Assembly (NCBI RefSeq): GCF_018691265.1
Contig: NW_024881322.1
Location: forward strand, 11,521,989-11,585,988
DNA from: Tyto alba
Lineage: Eukaryota > Chordata > Aves > Strigiformes > Tytonidae
Reading direction: 5' to 3'
DNA: 64,000 nt
A program made the translations under genes and the position numbers. The notes below the pieces were generated by a model. It made no database searches, was not told the DNA's origin, and saw only the letters and a list, made by a program, of their open reading frames with translations. Each line of letters begins with the position of its first letter. The stretch's first letter is position 1. Of this stretch, positions 48,494 to 58,400 are shown piece by piece.

Positions 48494-51400
48494 TCTTTCT
48501 TTTTAAACCAGCTCCATTATTACTGATTTTTCAATGCAATACTTTCCCAGAGAGCCCGTACCTAACAAGTTAAACAATATTAACATTTTTTCAGCCTCAA
48601 CAAAATATAGAATACACGTGTCTTCACACATACAGAGAAGAGGTAAATGGAAGAGAGTATGGAACAAAGCAGGCAACACACGCTGGCATTTACTATTACT
48701 TTGGTATATGCTGTCCTCAGAACACACACCAGATCTGTGGAGACCAGAAACCAACAGCTTCTCAGCTGGACAGGACTTGCCAAGGGTTGCACCTTTCAGT
48801 CCTCCACACAGTCAGTATAATTGATCTAGTTTCACAATTTTGTGCCCATCTGCTAAAGCTTTACACATCACCAGAGACAAGAGATTCCACTATCCATTTC
48901 TTGCAGACATTTCCTCCACCTCTCATGTCCCCAACCTTCTTCCTTCAGCTTGTGGCCAAGGCTCAGTCATAACCCTTGGTACTGAACAACTGAAGAAGGT
49001 TAGACTTAGCAAGCAGCAGCACATAATAATAAAACCATGCAACCCTGCAATACGTAGGGTATTTTTGTTAGCTTAATCAGCTAGACATTGTAATAAAGAA
49101 GATAAAATTAAGAGCAAATATTTTTTCAAAGTCCCTTGGATTCCCAGAACATTCAAGGAAAATGCTATTTATCAATCATTTTAGCAGTGCCTGTTCCTCT
49201 AATGCTTTGTCACTCTCATTGTGCAAGGGGTAGAGCCCCAAGTGATAAGAATCCTGCTTCTCTACTGTTTTCTGTTTTCTTTTTGCTGTTGTTGTTCTCA
49301 TCTCTATGCTTTGTTCTTTTGGGTTAATGTGGCATGTCTCCAACACAGCCTTGGAAATAACTATAATGTGATTTGGGTTTAGTGTCATTAAACCTGATTA
49401 GCAAGGACTGCTCATGAAAATCCATAATTACCTCAGAAAACAAGACATTTTTTGCCAGGGAACTACAAAGAACTTTACTTCCCTTTAACTATCTGGGCTA
49501 CTTGAGAGAAGTTATTGTCACACTGTTTTCTCTCTGCACTTCTCTATGCCTTGTAAATATGATAAAATACCAAAGTCTGATGAAAACATCCATTTTGTCC
49601 CAAAGCTGATTTCTAATATGAAACCAAATACACAGTTCTTATTTAAAGAAAATAAAAAGCTATAGAGAGCATAATGCATCTTGATAGATGTGCTAGTACT
49701 TTGTGTACAAGGCTGGACTTGGTGACTAAATCTATAATAATAAAAAGATTGCCAGCTGGACAACAGCACAGTGTGGCTAACATCTACATAGCTAAACTGT
49801 TTAACATCCCAAAACAGGGGTGTTGCAAAGAATATTGTCTAGTAGTCTGGGGACTCCCCCCAACACTACTTAACCTTGTCTCTTTGCATTTATTGTTTTT
49901 TTGGGAAGGGGATGATACAGCTCTAAACTTCATGCGCAGAGTCATAAGAAACTTTAGTCCAAAATATACACCAATACACATTCTTCCAAACCCTCATTTT
50001 CATTTAACATTTAGTAGAGGACAATCTCTGCCTGTAGGTTTTTTGGTCTGTTTTCATTTGCAAATTAAGCAGGGATCAGCCTTTGCATCAATTACTGCTT
50101 GGAAACCTCAGTAAGAAGCAGGGAGAAAAAGAGCTTTTCCCCCCCGCGGCATCAGGAAAAGGGTCTGGGGCAGCTCCATTGGCAAGCGTTCCCACGAACC
50201 TGTCCCCTGAGCTTTGCCAAGTCCAATAGCATTCTTCTTTGATTATTCCAGCAATACCAGCCTCAGAGAATGAGCTGGCCTGTAGCTGGCATAAGCAAAA
50301 CCCAGCTTTCCTTTGCGCTATTATTGCAAGAAGTTCCCAACCTCTGTAGTTGTGTTAAATTAGTCTTGCATGGCCACAAGCCTGGTTTTAAGCTAGTGGG
50401 TGTTCTTGAGCAATGAATACCATAGACTTCTTCCCATACAGCTCTCATATCTGTATCCAGAGCTGTTCACCACAGGGTAAATATTTCCCCCCTCTTCTAC
50501 ACAGGGACAAACCAGCAATGCCTGCACAGCAGTTGCATGTTCTGCACACACTGAACCCCATTCAGAGGCTCCATTAAGCGTTCTCCATGCCTGAAAGACA
50601 GTTGGGTCTGCAGCCTGAAAAGCTGCCCTTGAAGTGCTCTAGCATGTAAATTTAGAGATGTGGGTAGAAACACGTGCTGTAAAAAAATATTTGAGAAACT
50701 CTCCAGCCCTAGGCAGTGAAGGTAAAAAAACATCGACAATCTGAGTAGTAAAATGAGAAATGTAGGAAATGGACCAAAGTCACCTTCACAGAAGAAGTAG
50801 TAAGTAAACTCTGTGTTGCTCATATTAGAAAGAGGTAAAATTCCACTCACACATTTGCCCTCTACATGCAGTACAATCACGATATCTAAATTACATGAAA
50901 AATAACAAGCTTACTTCAGAAGGTGTCAGGCTTGCATTTCCTGCATAGATTTATGGGTACACACAAGTACAAGTGATAAAATACCTCATTAAAACCCTGT
51001 GCTCTTCACCTCCACTCTTTTTGATTAACCCAGTAGAAATGAAAATCTGCATATTACCACCCTGGCTAGTTTCCTTTTTATTTCACCACATCAAAGGCTT
51101 AAAAACTGTGAGCCAGGTTACAGCTTAGAATCATAAAATACTACGAGTTAGAAGGGACCCATGGGGATCACAGAGTCCAACTCCCAACTCCATGCCAGAT
51201 ACCCTAAAAGTTAAAACATACATCTAAGAGCATTGTCCAAATGTTTCCTGAACACCTACAGTCTTGTGGCCACAACCACTCCCCTGGGGAGCCTGTTCCA
51301 GTGCTTGACCACCCTCCCAGTGAAGAGCTTTCTCCTAACATCCAGCCTGAACTTCCCCTGGCACAGCTTCAAGCCATTCACTCTCATCCTATCACCGGAC

Positions 51401-51882
51401 ACCAGAAAGAAGAGATCAGCACCTCCCTCTCTACTCCCTATCATAAGGAAGTTGTAGACAGAAATGATGTCACCTCTCAGCCTCCTCTTCTCTAAGCTGA
51501 ACAAACTTCTTATCCTCAGCTGCTCATCATACATCATGCCTTCTGGTCCTTTCATCATCTTGGTTGCCTGTCTTTGGACACACTCTAATATTTTTATATC
51601 CTTCTTATACTGTGGAGCCTAAAACCTCACACGGTACTTGAGGTGAGGCCGCATCAGTGCTGAGTACAGTGGGACAATCAATTATTTTGACCGATAAGCT
51701 CTACTGTGCTTAATGCAGTCCAGAATATGGTTGGCCCTTTGGACTGTCAGGGCACACTGACTCATACTGAGCTTGCCATCAACCAAAAACCCCAGAATCC
51801 ATTCTGAAGGGCTTCACTCCATACTCTTGTCCCCCACCAGCCTATACATACATCCAGAATTACTCCATTCCAGGTGTAGAAC

Positions 51883-52790
51883 TCAACATTTGTTCTTGTT
51901 AAGTTTCCTGAAGTTGGCGATTGCCCAGCCTTCTAATCTATCAAGATTTCTCTGTAAGGCCTCTCTACCCTCAAGAGAATTAACAGCTCCTCTTAATTTA
52001 GCATTATCAGCTAACTTATTAACTGTACACTCAATTCCCATGTCCAGGCCACTGATAAAAACATTAAAGAGACATAGTCCTAAAATGGAGCCCTGGGGAA
52101 CACCATCAGTGACTGACTGCCAGACAGATGGTACCCCATTTACTACAACTCTTTGAGCCCAACTCTTCAGGCAGTTGTCCACCCATCATATTGCGTACAT
52201 GTCTAGCTGTATGCTGAACATTTTCTCCAGAAGGATATTGTGAAAAACAGTATCAAAATCTTGGCTTAGGGGAAAAAAAAAAAAAAAGGAAAAACAACCA
52301 ACCCACAAACCACACCACATCCACTACCTTCTTTTTGTCCACTAGGAGGATAACCTTGTCATATCAAAGGATAGTAAGTTAGTAAAGCATGACTTTCCTT
52401 TTGTGAACCCTTGTTGTCTTTGACCGATGACTGCATTGTCTTTCAAGTGGTGTTTTCAATAACTCCCAGAACAACCTTCTCCATAATCTTACCAGGCACC
52501 AAAGTGAGATTGACAGGCCTGTAATTACCAGGGGCTTCTTTCTTGTCCTTCTTGAAAATTAGAATAACATTTGCTAGTTTCCAGTTGACTAAGACCTCTC
52601 CAGATTCCCAAGACTGTTGGTAAATAATGGAGAGGTCTCACAATAACATTATCCAACTCTTTCAGTACCCTGGGATGAATCCCATTGGGTCCCATAGACT
52701 TATGAGCATTCAATTGCAACAGCAAATCTTGTACCAGTTCAAAGTCAACCAGAAACTTATCACTCCCTAGTTGCAGTCCTCCAACCCAGG
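51883..52790 (-). pseudogene. CR1 ORF2 reverse transcriptase, broken
   Basis: Complement frames show RT blocks in order: the N-terminal LNAHKSMGPNGIHPRVLKEL (about 52720-52660), APGNYRPV with LVPGK (about 52530-52480), FDTVFHNILLEKMF motif A (52257 leftward), KSWAQRVVVNGVPSVWQSVT, GVPQGSILG (52104 leftward), and the motif-C position KLADNAKL (52014-52003). The family reads F-A-D-D at motif C; here the second aspartate is asparagine. Several frameshifts and stops, and a poly-A/T tract at about 52269-52287, break the frame. The two longest open pieces are 52182-51883 and 52848-52525. In life this enzyme copies CR1 RNA at the nicked target. Confidence 0.85.
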
Positions 52791-52809
52791 GCTCATCCTT
52801 GGATAAGTG

Positions 52810-52930
52810 CAACCATCCAGCCAATTCCTTATCCACCGAGTTCTCCATCCATCAAATCCATGTCTCTCCAATTTAAAGACAAGGATGTTGTGGGGGACAG
52901 TATCAAACACTTTTTCTCAAATGCACTGAA
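52810..52930 (-). pseudogene. Extra CR1 RT motif-A segment, out of order
   Basis: The complement reads [20 protein letters not shown] and then the tail RNWLDG, the CR1 RT motif A and following helix. Motif A occurs again at 52257-52231 (FDTVFHNILLEK), so the element holds two copies, this one lying 5' of the RT N-terminal blocks where the endonuclease should be. The two copies differ enough ([13 protein letters not shown] against FHNILLEKMF) to suggest different CR1 subfamilies rather than a recent local duplication. Confidence 0.75.
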
Positions 52931-52939
52931 AAAGGTGAA

Positions 52940-53500
52940 TCCTGGCAGGCCCCCCAGCATGTCTGGTGTTTCCCATGATCAAAAACCTCCAAATTCTGCC
53001 AGCAACACCAGTCTCTGAAGCAGGTACTGATAAGCTGGGTCTGCCCATTTCTTTCAGTGTCATTCCCTACAACCAGGAAGACAGAGAATACCAGCTGTGC
53101 TCATCGTGCCATTATCCATCTCCCCAAGGCCCTGAAGTCTCTTTTGACCTCTCTTGGACTTCTCATCACAACTTAATTGGTACCCACATGAAAAAGCAAT
53201 AGCAGATAATAATCTGACAGACATACCAGGCTAGGAGGTTTCCTGGCAACATCTTTAACCTGAGCTGCAGAGAGGCAGCAATCTTCCCTAAAAAGTGGGT
53301 CTGGTTAGAAGATTGGAACCTCTGTTCCCCTCAGAAAGGAGCCACCTATGACAATAATCCCCCATTTTTTACCTCATGGAGGTGGTCATGAAGTGGGGGA
53401 TAAGCTGACCTGATCTCAGTGACTCCTTTAGTATCGATGCATCATCATCCAACTCATCAATGTCCCTGCCCCTCCAATTCCAGAGCCTGTTACCTGTTGT
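52940..53500 (-). pseudogene. CR1 ORF1 SGNH esterase domain, degraded copy
   Basis: Aligns by eye with the CR1 at 344-960: shared blocks include CCATGATCAAAAA with AAATTCTGCCAG, GCCCTGAAGTCTCT and AGTGGGTCTGG. The complement shows the F-D-H-G motif and a degenerate last block (RIHLFQ) directly before the stray RT segment, so the end of ORF1 and the whole ORF2 start are absent. Multiple frame breaks. Confidence 0.7.
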
Positions 53501-53591
53501 GTAGAGGCACCTGAGAAGGCAAGGTAGACAATGAGGAGATTCTCCCACTGCCCCAGAGACTTATATCCATTCACTTCTATCCTTCAAGTCA

Positions 53592-53825
53592 TTACCTTCT
53601 GCCTGGTGGGAAAAAGGTGCAGGATTCCCCTTTTCCAGGTGTCTTCCTTAGCTGATACTTCTGTTCCAGAGAGGGCAGAGTATGGTTCCACCAGATAATC
53701 TCCTTCTCAGACTCCAAACTGCTCCTCAGCCTGCCCACTTCCTCCTGAAGCTCAGCCACCAAGCTGAGCAATTCTTCTACCTGGGTGCACCTCCCACTGC
53801 TATTCTCACTACTGCCCTCAGACAC
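53592..53825 (-). pseudogene. CR1 ORF1 coiled-coil segment
   Basis: A 77-codon open piece on the complement reads VEELLSLVAELQEEVGRLR and continues into EKEIIWWNHTLP. The leucine/valine heptad pattern is the short coiled coil of CR1 ORF1, expected to drive ORF1 protein multimerisation, and it precedes the esterase domain as here. The solo LTR is inserted 25 bp upstream of this piece in the sense direction. Confidence 0.75.
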
Positions 53826-53845
53826 CAGTAGGAATTCCTGGAATA

Positions 53846-53850
53846 CCCTG
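53846..53850 (+). repeat. Target-site duplication, left copy (CCCTG)
   Basis: CCCTG directly precedes the LTR's TGTCC. An identical CCCTG follows its terminal CA at 54923-54927. Five bases is the duplication length expected for ERVL-type integrases in birds. Confidence 0.85.
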
Positions 53851-53980
53851 TGTCCTGGGTTGAGTGAGTGGTGGAGTTTTTTGGTGGCAGGGGAGGGGGC
53901 TATCGGGGCGGCCCCCTGTGAGAAGCTTCTCGAAGCTCTCCCAGCTCCACGTCAGCTCCACCTCTGTTTGGGAAATTGAG

Positions 53981-54014
53981 CCAATCGGCTGCGCCTCTGC
54001 AATAACGTATTTAA
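53981..54014 (+). promoter_or_regulatory. LTR U3 promoter: CCAAT box and TATA-like box
   Basis: CCAAT at 53981-53985 and TATTTAA at 54008-54014, 23 bp apart, inside the LTR. Transcription would start roughly 25-30 bp further right, marking the U3/R boundary. Both elements look intact, so residual promoter activity is possible. Confidence 0.6.
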
Positions 54015-54727
54015 GAAGGGACGTGGTGACGGGCAGTCGGACTTGTGAGGAGGAGTTGCTGCAGCTGCATGAACACCAAGGTCAGTGGAGGAACAGAGGA
54101 AGAAAGGAGGGGGGAGGTGTGCCGGAGCAGAGACCCCCCTGTATCCTGTGGTGAGACAGCAGGGAGGCCCCCCCTGCCACCCATGAAGATCTGCGGTGGA
54201 GCAGACATTGATTTATGGCTTGTGGCTTCTGCTTGCATTATCAAGGTTCTGTGCCCGAAGAAGGCCGGGGCCTCATGGGAAAAGGCAGCCCCGCTGCTGT
54301 AATTCAGTGCTGGGAGGATTGCAGCATGCGGGGGAGTCCCACGCCGGAGCAGCTCGGGAAGGGCTGCAGCCGTGGGAGGGAATCCAGTCAGAGGAAGTTA
54401 GTGACCCATGATGGAGCAGTGTGGGGAACGCTGCCGCCCATGGGAAGAACTTGTGTCGTAGAAAGTTTGTGGAGGACTGTCTCCTGTGAGAGGGGGACCA
54501 CGATGGAGCAGGAGGAACAAGTTTTGGACACTCCCCTCACCGAAGATGAAGGAAGTGGCAGCACTGACTGCACCCCCCATTCCCTGCCCCTGCGCCACTG
54601 GGGGAGGAGGTAGAGATATCGGGAGCAGAGCTGAGCCCGGGAAGAAGGGAGGGGTGGGGGGAAGATGTTCTCAAGGTGTGGCAATGCTTCTCACTGTCCT
54701 ACTCCGTTATGTGTTGTCAGTGTCTGT

Positions 54728-54733
54728 AATAAA
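54728..54733 (+). terminator. LTR polyadenylation signal AATAAA
   Basis: AATAAA followed within 20 bases by the T-rich GTTCTTTTTTTCC downstream element, which marks the R/U5 boundary of the LTR. It could still terminate plus-strand transcripts crossing the region. Confidence 0.65.
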
Positions 54734-54922
54734 TGTATGTTCTTTTTTTCCTTCCCCTAACGAGTCTGCCTTTTGCTCGTGATCATAAAGGGGAAATTTT
54801 TCCCCATCCCAGTCCTATCTCGAACCCCAAGCCTGGCTCTCTGTCCCTTTTCATTGCCGGAGGGGAAGGGAGAGAGAGCTGCTGCATTGTGGTTGGCTAC
54901 CAACCAGGCCTAAACCATGACA

Positions 54923-54927
54923 CCCTG
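54923..54927 (+). repeat. Target-site duplication, right copy (CCCTG)
   Basis: Identical to 53846-53850. CR1-derived sequence resumes here. Confidence 0.85.
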
Positions 54928-55450
54928 AAAGCCAGAGAGCTGGCCTTGAAGGCTGCATGTTGTCCTGGGAGCTCTGTCTGGGTAGCTGCATCAGTCCCAG
55001 TGGGCGCTAATGCTACAGGGGATGCAGAGGACATAGCTTTCTGTCAGGGGGCTACCTTTGCCTGAACTCCCTGGGGGTGGATTATGAACAGTGGCAAGAG
55101 CCTAGGGCTGCGCAGTCTGGCTGGTGAAGCCTCAGTCTCCCAGCATCTTGGTCGCCTGCAGCAGCTGGTAGTCCTTGCTGCTGCCTGGTCCCTCCACAAA
55201 CACAGCCCAAGGGCTTTGGACACCCAGAAACCTTCTCAGAGGTGTCCTCGGTACCTCGCAGGCCTTGCACTCCTCTCAGCATGCAGCCGCTGGCATCAGC
55301 TTTCAGCTTCACCGAGCTGAAAACTCTGCCATCCATTAACTCTGAGACTGAACAAGCTAGGCAAAGAGTGTTTGTGTGTTTAACAACTACTGAACAGCTC
55401 CAGGGCCAGGACAAAAAGACACCTAGGAAGATGCATGGAGGGTTATGCAT
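54923..55450 (-). pseudogene. Probable CR1 ORF1 N-terminal region
   Basis: Lies directly beyond the solo LTR, on the far side of the target-site duplication, so it should be the continuation of the host CR1 toward its 5' end. A 122-codon minus frame (55082-55450) is cysteine- and glycine-rich in its second half, compatible with the N-terminal region of CR1 ORF1. I could not match individual motifs with certainty, so the identity rests mostly on position. Confidence 0.5.
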
Positions 55451-58400
55451 TAAACCACCTAATACTTAAGAGCCTCCATCTACTTTCCAGTGAAACCAGG
55501 AGAAAGATCGCAATGTAGAAGCTGAATCAGGTACTACTTCGCAATATTAAGTTGAATATTACAAACTTGTAGAGCTTTATCACACAACCTGAGTTGACGG
55601 AAACGTCCTTTATACTAGCCACTTCCCTGTCATCTACTAGTATTAACAAGCAAAAAACCCACCTACTGGATTAATGATGAACACAGACAAAGGACAGCCT
55701 CTTAATTTAGTAGAAATTGAAAGTTTAAAACAACCTTCAAGTGTCATCAGAAAAGGCAATGCAGAAATTCTCCTTCTTTATGACACAATTCTGTCAATTA
55801 GCTGAAAATAGCAATTACCAAGTCCTTTTCTTTATTATTTGTGAAGAATCAAAACTTTGAGGATGATAAATGGCTCCTCGGATAATGCAATGCTCAGTTC
55901 TGCTAAATTTGCACTTTTCTATTGGTTTTTGAGTTCAGTTTTTTGTTGGGTTTGTTTTTTTTCTTTTTAAACTGTTCTTTCACACAGCCTACGAAAATAA
56001 AGAAGTAGGGGTTGATGGGGGAAAGAGGAGAGACAGGATACACATCATGGAAGGAAAATGCCAAGGAAAGGTTTTAAGAAGAAAGAGAGCTTTTCTCATT
56101 TAACTCACTGACCAGGGCAAAGACATGTTCCCACACCTTCATTAAAAAGGAAAGTCAACATTGTTAGCAACATCAGGAACAAAACCTCATTTAAATTGTT
56201 CTGAAACAAAACAGAAAAAAAAGCCAACACATTCAGAGGATGACCTTTGAGAATTCTGGCTTTATTAACATTTCAAACAGCACAGCACAAAATTAAGATA
56301 GGAAATAGACTTGCAGTGCTATTTGACTGCAGAAATATATATCATTAGCATGCCCATAATTAACAGGATACCAATGCTTGTCCCATTGTCTCTGCTAATA
56401 ATGGTGTAACATGAAAATAGAATTTCTCCTAACAAAATTGAAGGGGATATTTAAGTTTATTCCACTTCTTAAGCATACTGAGTAAAGCCAAACAAGTCCC
56501 TTTTTGCTCTTTGAAAAGAATGCCCTCCATGCCTGCACTCCCAGGCTCACCTAAAACAATTGCAGAAGGTAGATACAGGCTGCATTTAAAACAGAGTCCA
56601 GTCATCCTTTCCCATCTCATAGCAGCAAGCTAATTGGGGAGCTACCAGTGACCCACACAGGTGTTAAAAGCCCTTCAGATGCTAACACCATCCCTTCCAC
56701 GCAACACTGCAGTGGTAGCAGATCCCCTTCCTCTGAAAGGGACCATCTTCCCCAAGACATAATAGCAAAAGTCTACCCATTTGTAGATGTTCAAAATGCT
56801 GAGCTCCCGTGATTATTCTTGGTGCCTGCCACACTGAGCACCATCATATGCCTCTGACACTGCCCTACTCTTAGGGGGTAGGTAGTCGAGCCTGCTCTAA
56901 GTGCTTTGGGATCTTGGAGTAGAAGGGAAAATAAGCCATCTAAAACAAGGATTAAGAGGCAAATGCAATAGATCCCCTCTGTCAGGTTAGACCACCACTG
57001 TGGATTTGGGGGGTTTGATTCACTACGAGAGGACTTGAGAGCAACACACTGAAATCAGGCTGAACCAAGGTGCCACCAGCAGTGCCACGAGTGGATCAGG
57101 GTCAGCATGCCTGAAGGTCAGAGCAAGGTCAGGGAGATGGACGGGTTACCAAACTTCTTCCTGAGTCCTCATGAACTTCAGCCTCCTCTTGGGTAAACTA
57201 GTGATAACATCCAGCTTTGTGACGTAGGCTTAGGCCCTTCCTTAGACTGCAATCAATCAACTAACATGTAATTTGCTGCCTAGATAGGCAAGAAAGCTGC
57301 TCCCATCACAGCCAGGTTAGCCCGGGTCCTGCTGGTGCATGTTGCCAAGGCAATGCCTGTTTGTTCTTAATGGCATAGTATGGCCCTTTATGGGGCCATA
57401 TGCAAGTTTTTGTTTTTTGAACACTCAGAGGCCAAACTTAGAAGCAATTCTGCTACTGTTTTCCCACAAGCATTCTACAGCCTGTGAGACCTCACTGCTG
57501 GGAAATACTGGTTTGATATTCAACCTAGATTCAATTTAATTCTGCACTCCCATGTTCGATCTTCTCAAACAATATCCATCCTTGTACTCCCAAGCCATGG
57601 CACCTGTAGGCTGACTGGTCATCAGATGACAGGTTGTAGGACTTCTAATCTCTTATGTCAGATCATCTTGAAAATCTGGTAAGAGCCAGTCCTGCCTTAT
57701 GATAGAGAGGCAAGATGTAGTAAATTCTTGACAGGGTCCCGTCTCCTCCCAGGGCGGAACAAAGGGCTGGGTGTGACAACCTCTTCAAGTGTCACTGCCA
57801 GTCCTACAGTTCTGCGATTAAGTCAAGTTACATATTTTCAATCTTTTCCCCTACTATCCCTTTTATATGCAAAGACAGTGAAGTAACAAGGAATGCATTT
57901 TACTCTCTTCTAAGGGACTACAGGGATTATCTAACCTCTCTCTCTCTGTATTAAGACATCATTTAGATTATGAGTTTGCTTACAAAGTCACAGAAGAATC
58001 AGACCTACTTAGCAGGCTAATTGTTTTGGTCATATAATAAACATGGACAAAAAAATCCCATCACCAAGCTGTTATACAATTACTATTGTGCTGCAAATTA
58101 TGTCACCAACCTACTAAGGGTTAAGGAAATAATTATTGTGGGGTTGAGAGGCTTGGTAAACAGCAGAAGTTCAAGGATGAACCAGATTTGCTGATCCCAG
58201 CAGAGAACTACAATTAAGATGTAACATTTCCGTAAATTTTTCCCTCTGTTACTGTTTATCAGTATTAAAAAGGCAATTTATACTTCGCAGTTCTCTCGAT
58301 CAGCCAGTGTATCTTACCAGCAGGCAGGTAAGATTAAACTGTCCATCACAACAAGCTGTCCTTTCCCTGCTCCTATATTATCAAAGCCTATTGAGATTAA

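Larger units (their letters stand above)
44771..51126. other. Non-coding unique sequence, no gene recognised
   Basis: Contains a T-rich tract (45700-45748), an A21 run (48473-48493) and A/C low complexity near 47130-47190. The longest frame of the window (177 codons, minus, 45385-45918) lies here but runs through the homopolymer tract, giving a lysine/glutamine/asparagine run, and has no domain. Other long frames (49674-50114, 50497-50880) also lack recognisable features. Confidence 0.55.
53851..54922 (+). mobile_element. Solo LTR of an endogenous retrovirus (ERVL-like), 1072 bp
   Basis: Begins TGTCCTGGGTTGAG and ends AAACCATGACA, so it has the canonical TG...CA ends and a 4-bp terminal inverted repeat TGTC/GACA. 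It is flanked by perfect 5-bp CCCTG duplications. Inside, in the expected order, are a CCAAT box (53981), a TATA-like TATTTAA (54008) and an AATAAA signal (54728), so transcription would run on the plus strand. No internal viral genes remain: the flanks on both sides are CR1. It is GC- and CpG-rich relative to its surroundings. Overlapping open frames of up to 132 codons are chance frames in GC-rich DNA. The sequence type (GGTGGCAGGGGAGGGGGCTA near the start, GTATTTAAGAAGGG promoter) is one I associate with avian ERVL-like LTRs; the exact family is not determinable here. Confidence 0.88.
51127..55450 (-). mobile_element. Long rearranged CR1 LINE, interrupted by a solo LTR
   Basis: Minus-strand CR1 with its 3' end at 51127 (AGAATCATAAAATACTACGA on the plus strand, the usual reverse-complement start). 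Going 5' to 3' on the complement: ORF1 N-terminal part (55450-54923), [LTR 54922-53851], coiled coil (53825-53592), esterase (53500-52940), a stray RT motif-A piece (52930-52810), RT N-terminal part through the GVPQGS and catalytic loops (about 52790-51880), then the 3' UTR. Without the LTR it is about 3.25 kb, against roughly 4.5 kb for full CR1. The endonuclease domain is missing entirely. The 5' limit near 55450 is uncertain. Many stops and frameshifts; inactive. Confidence 0.85.

Noticed and set aside
49674..50114. 146-codon plus frame
   Set aside because: No family signature and no convincing signals; kept as non-coding.
54045..54684. Several overlapping frames inside the solo LTR
   Set aside because: The LTR is non-coding U3/R/U5 sequence; open frames on both strands come from GC richness.
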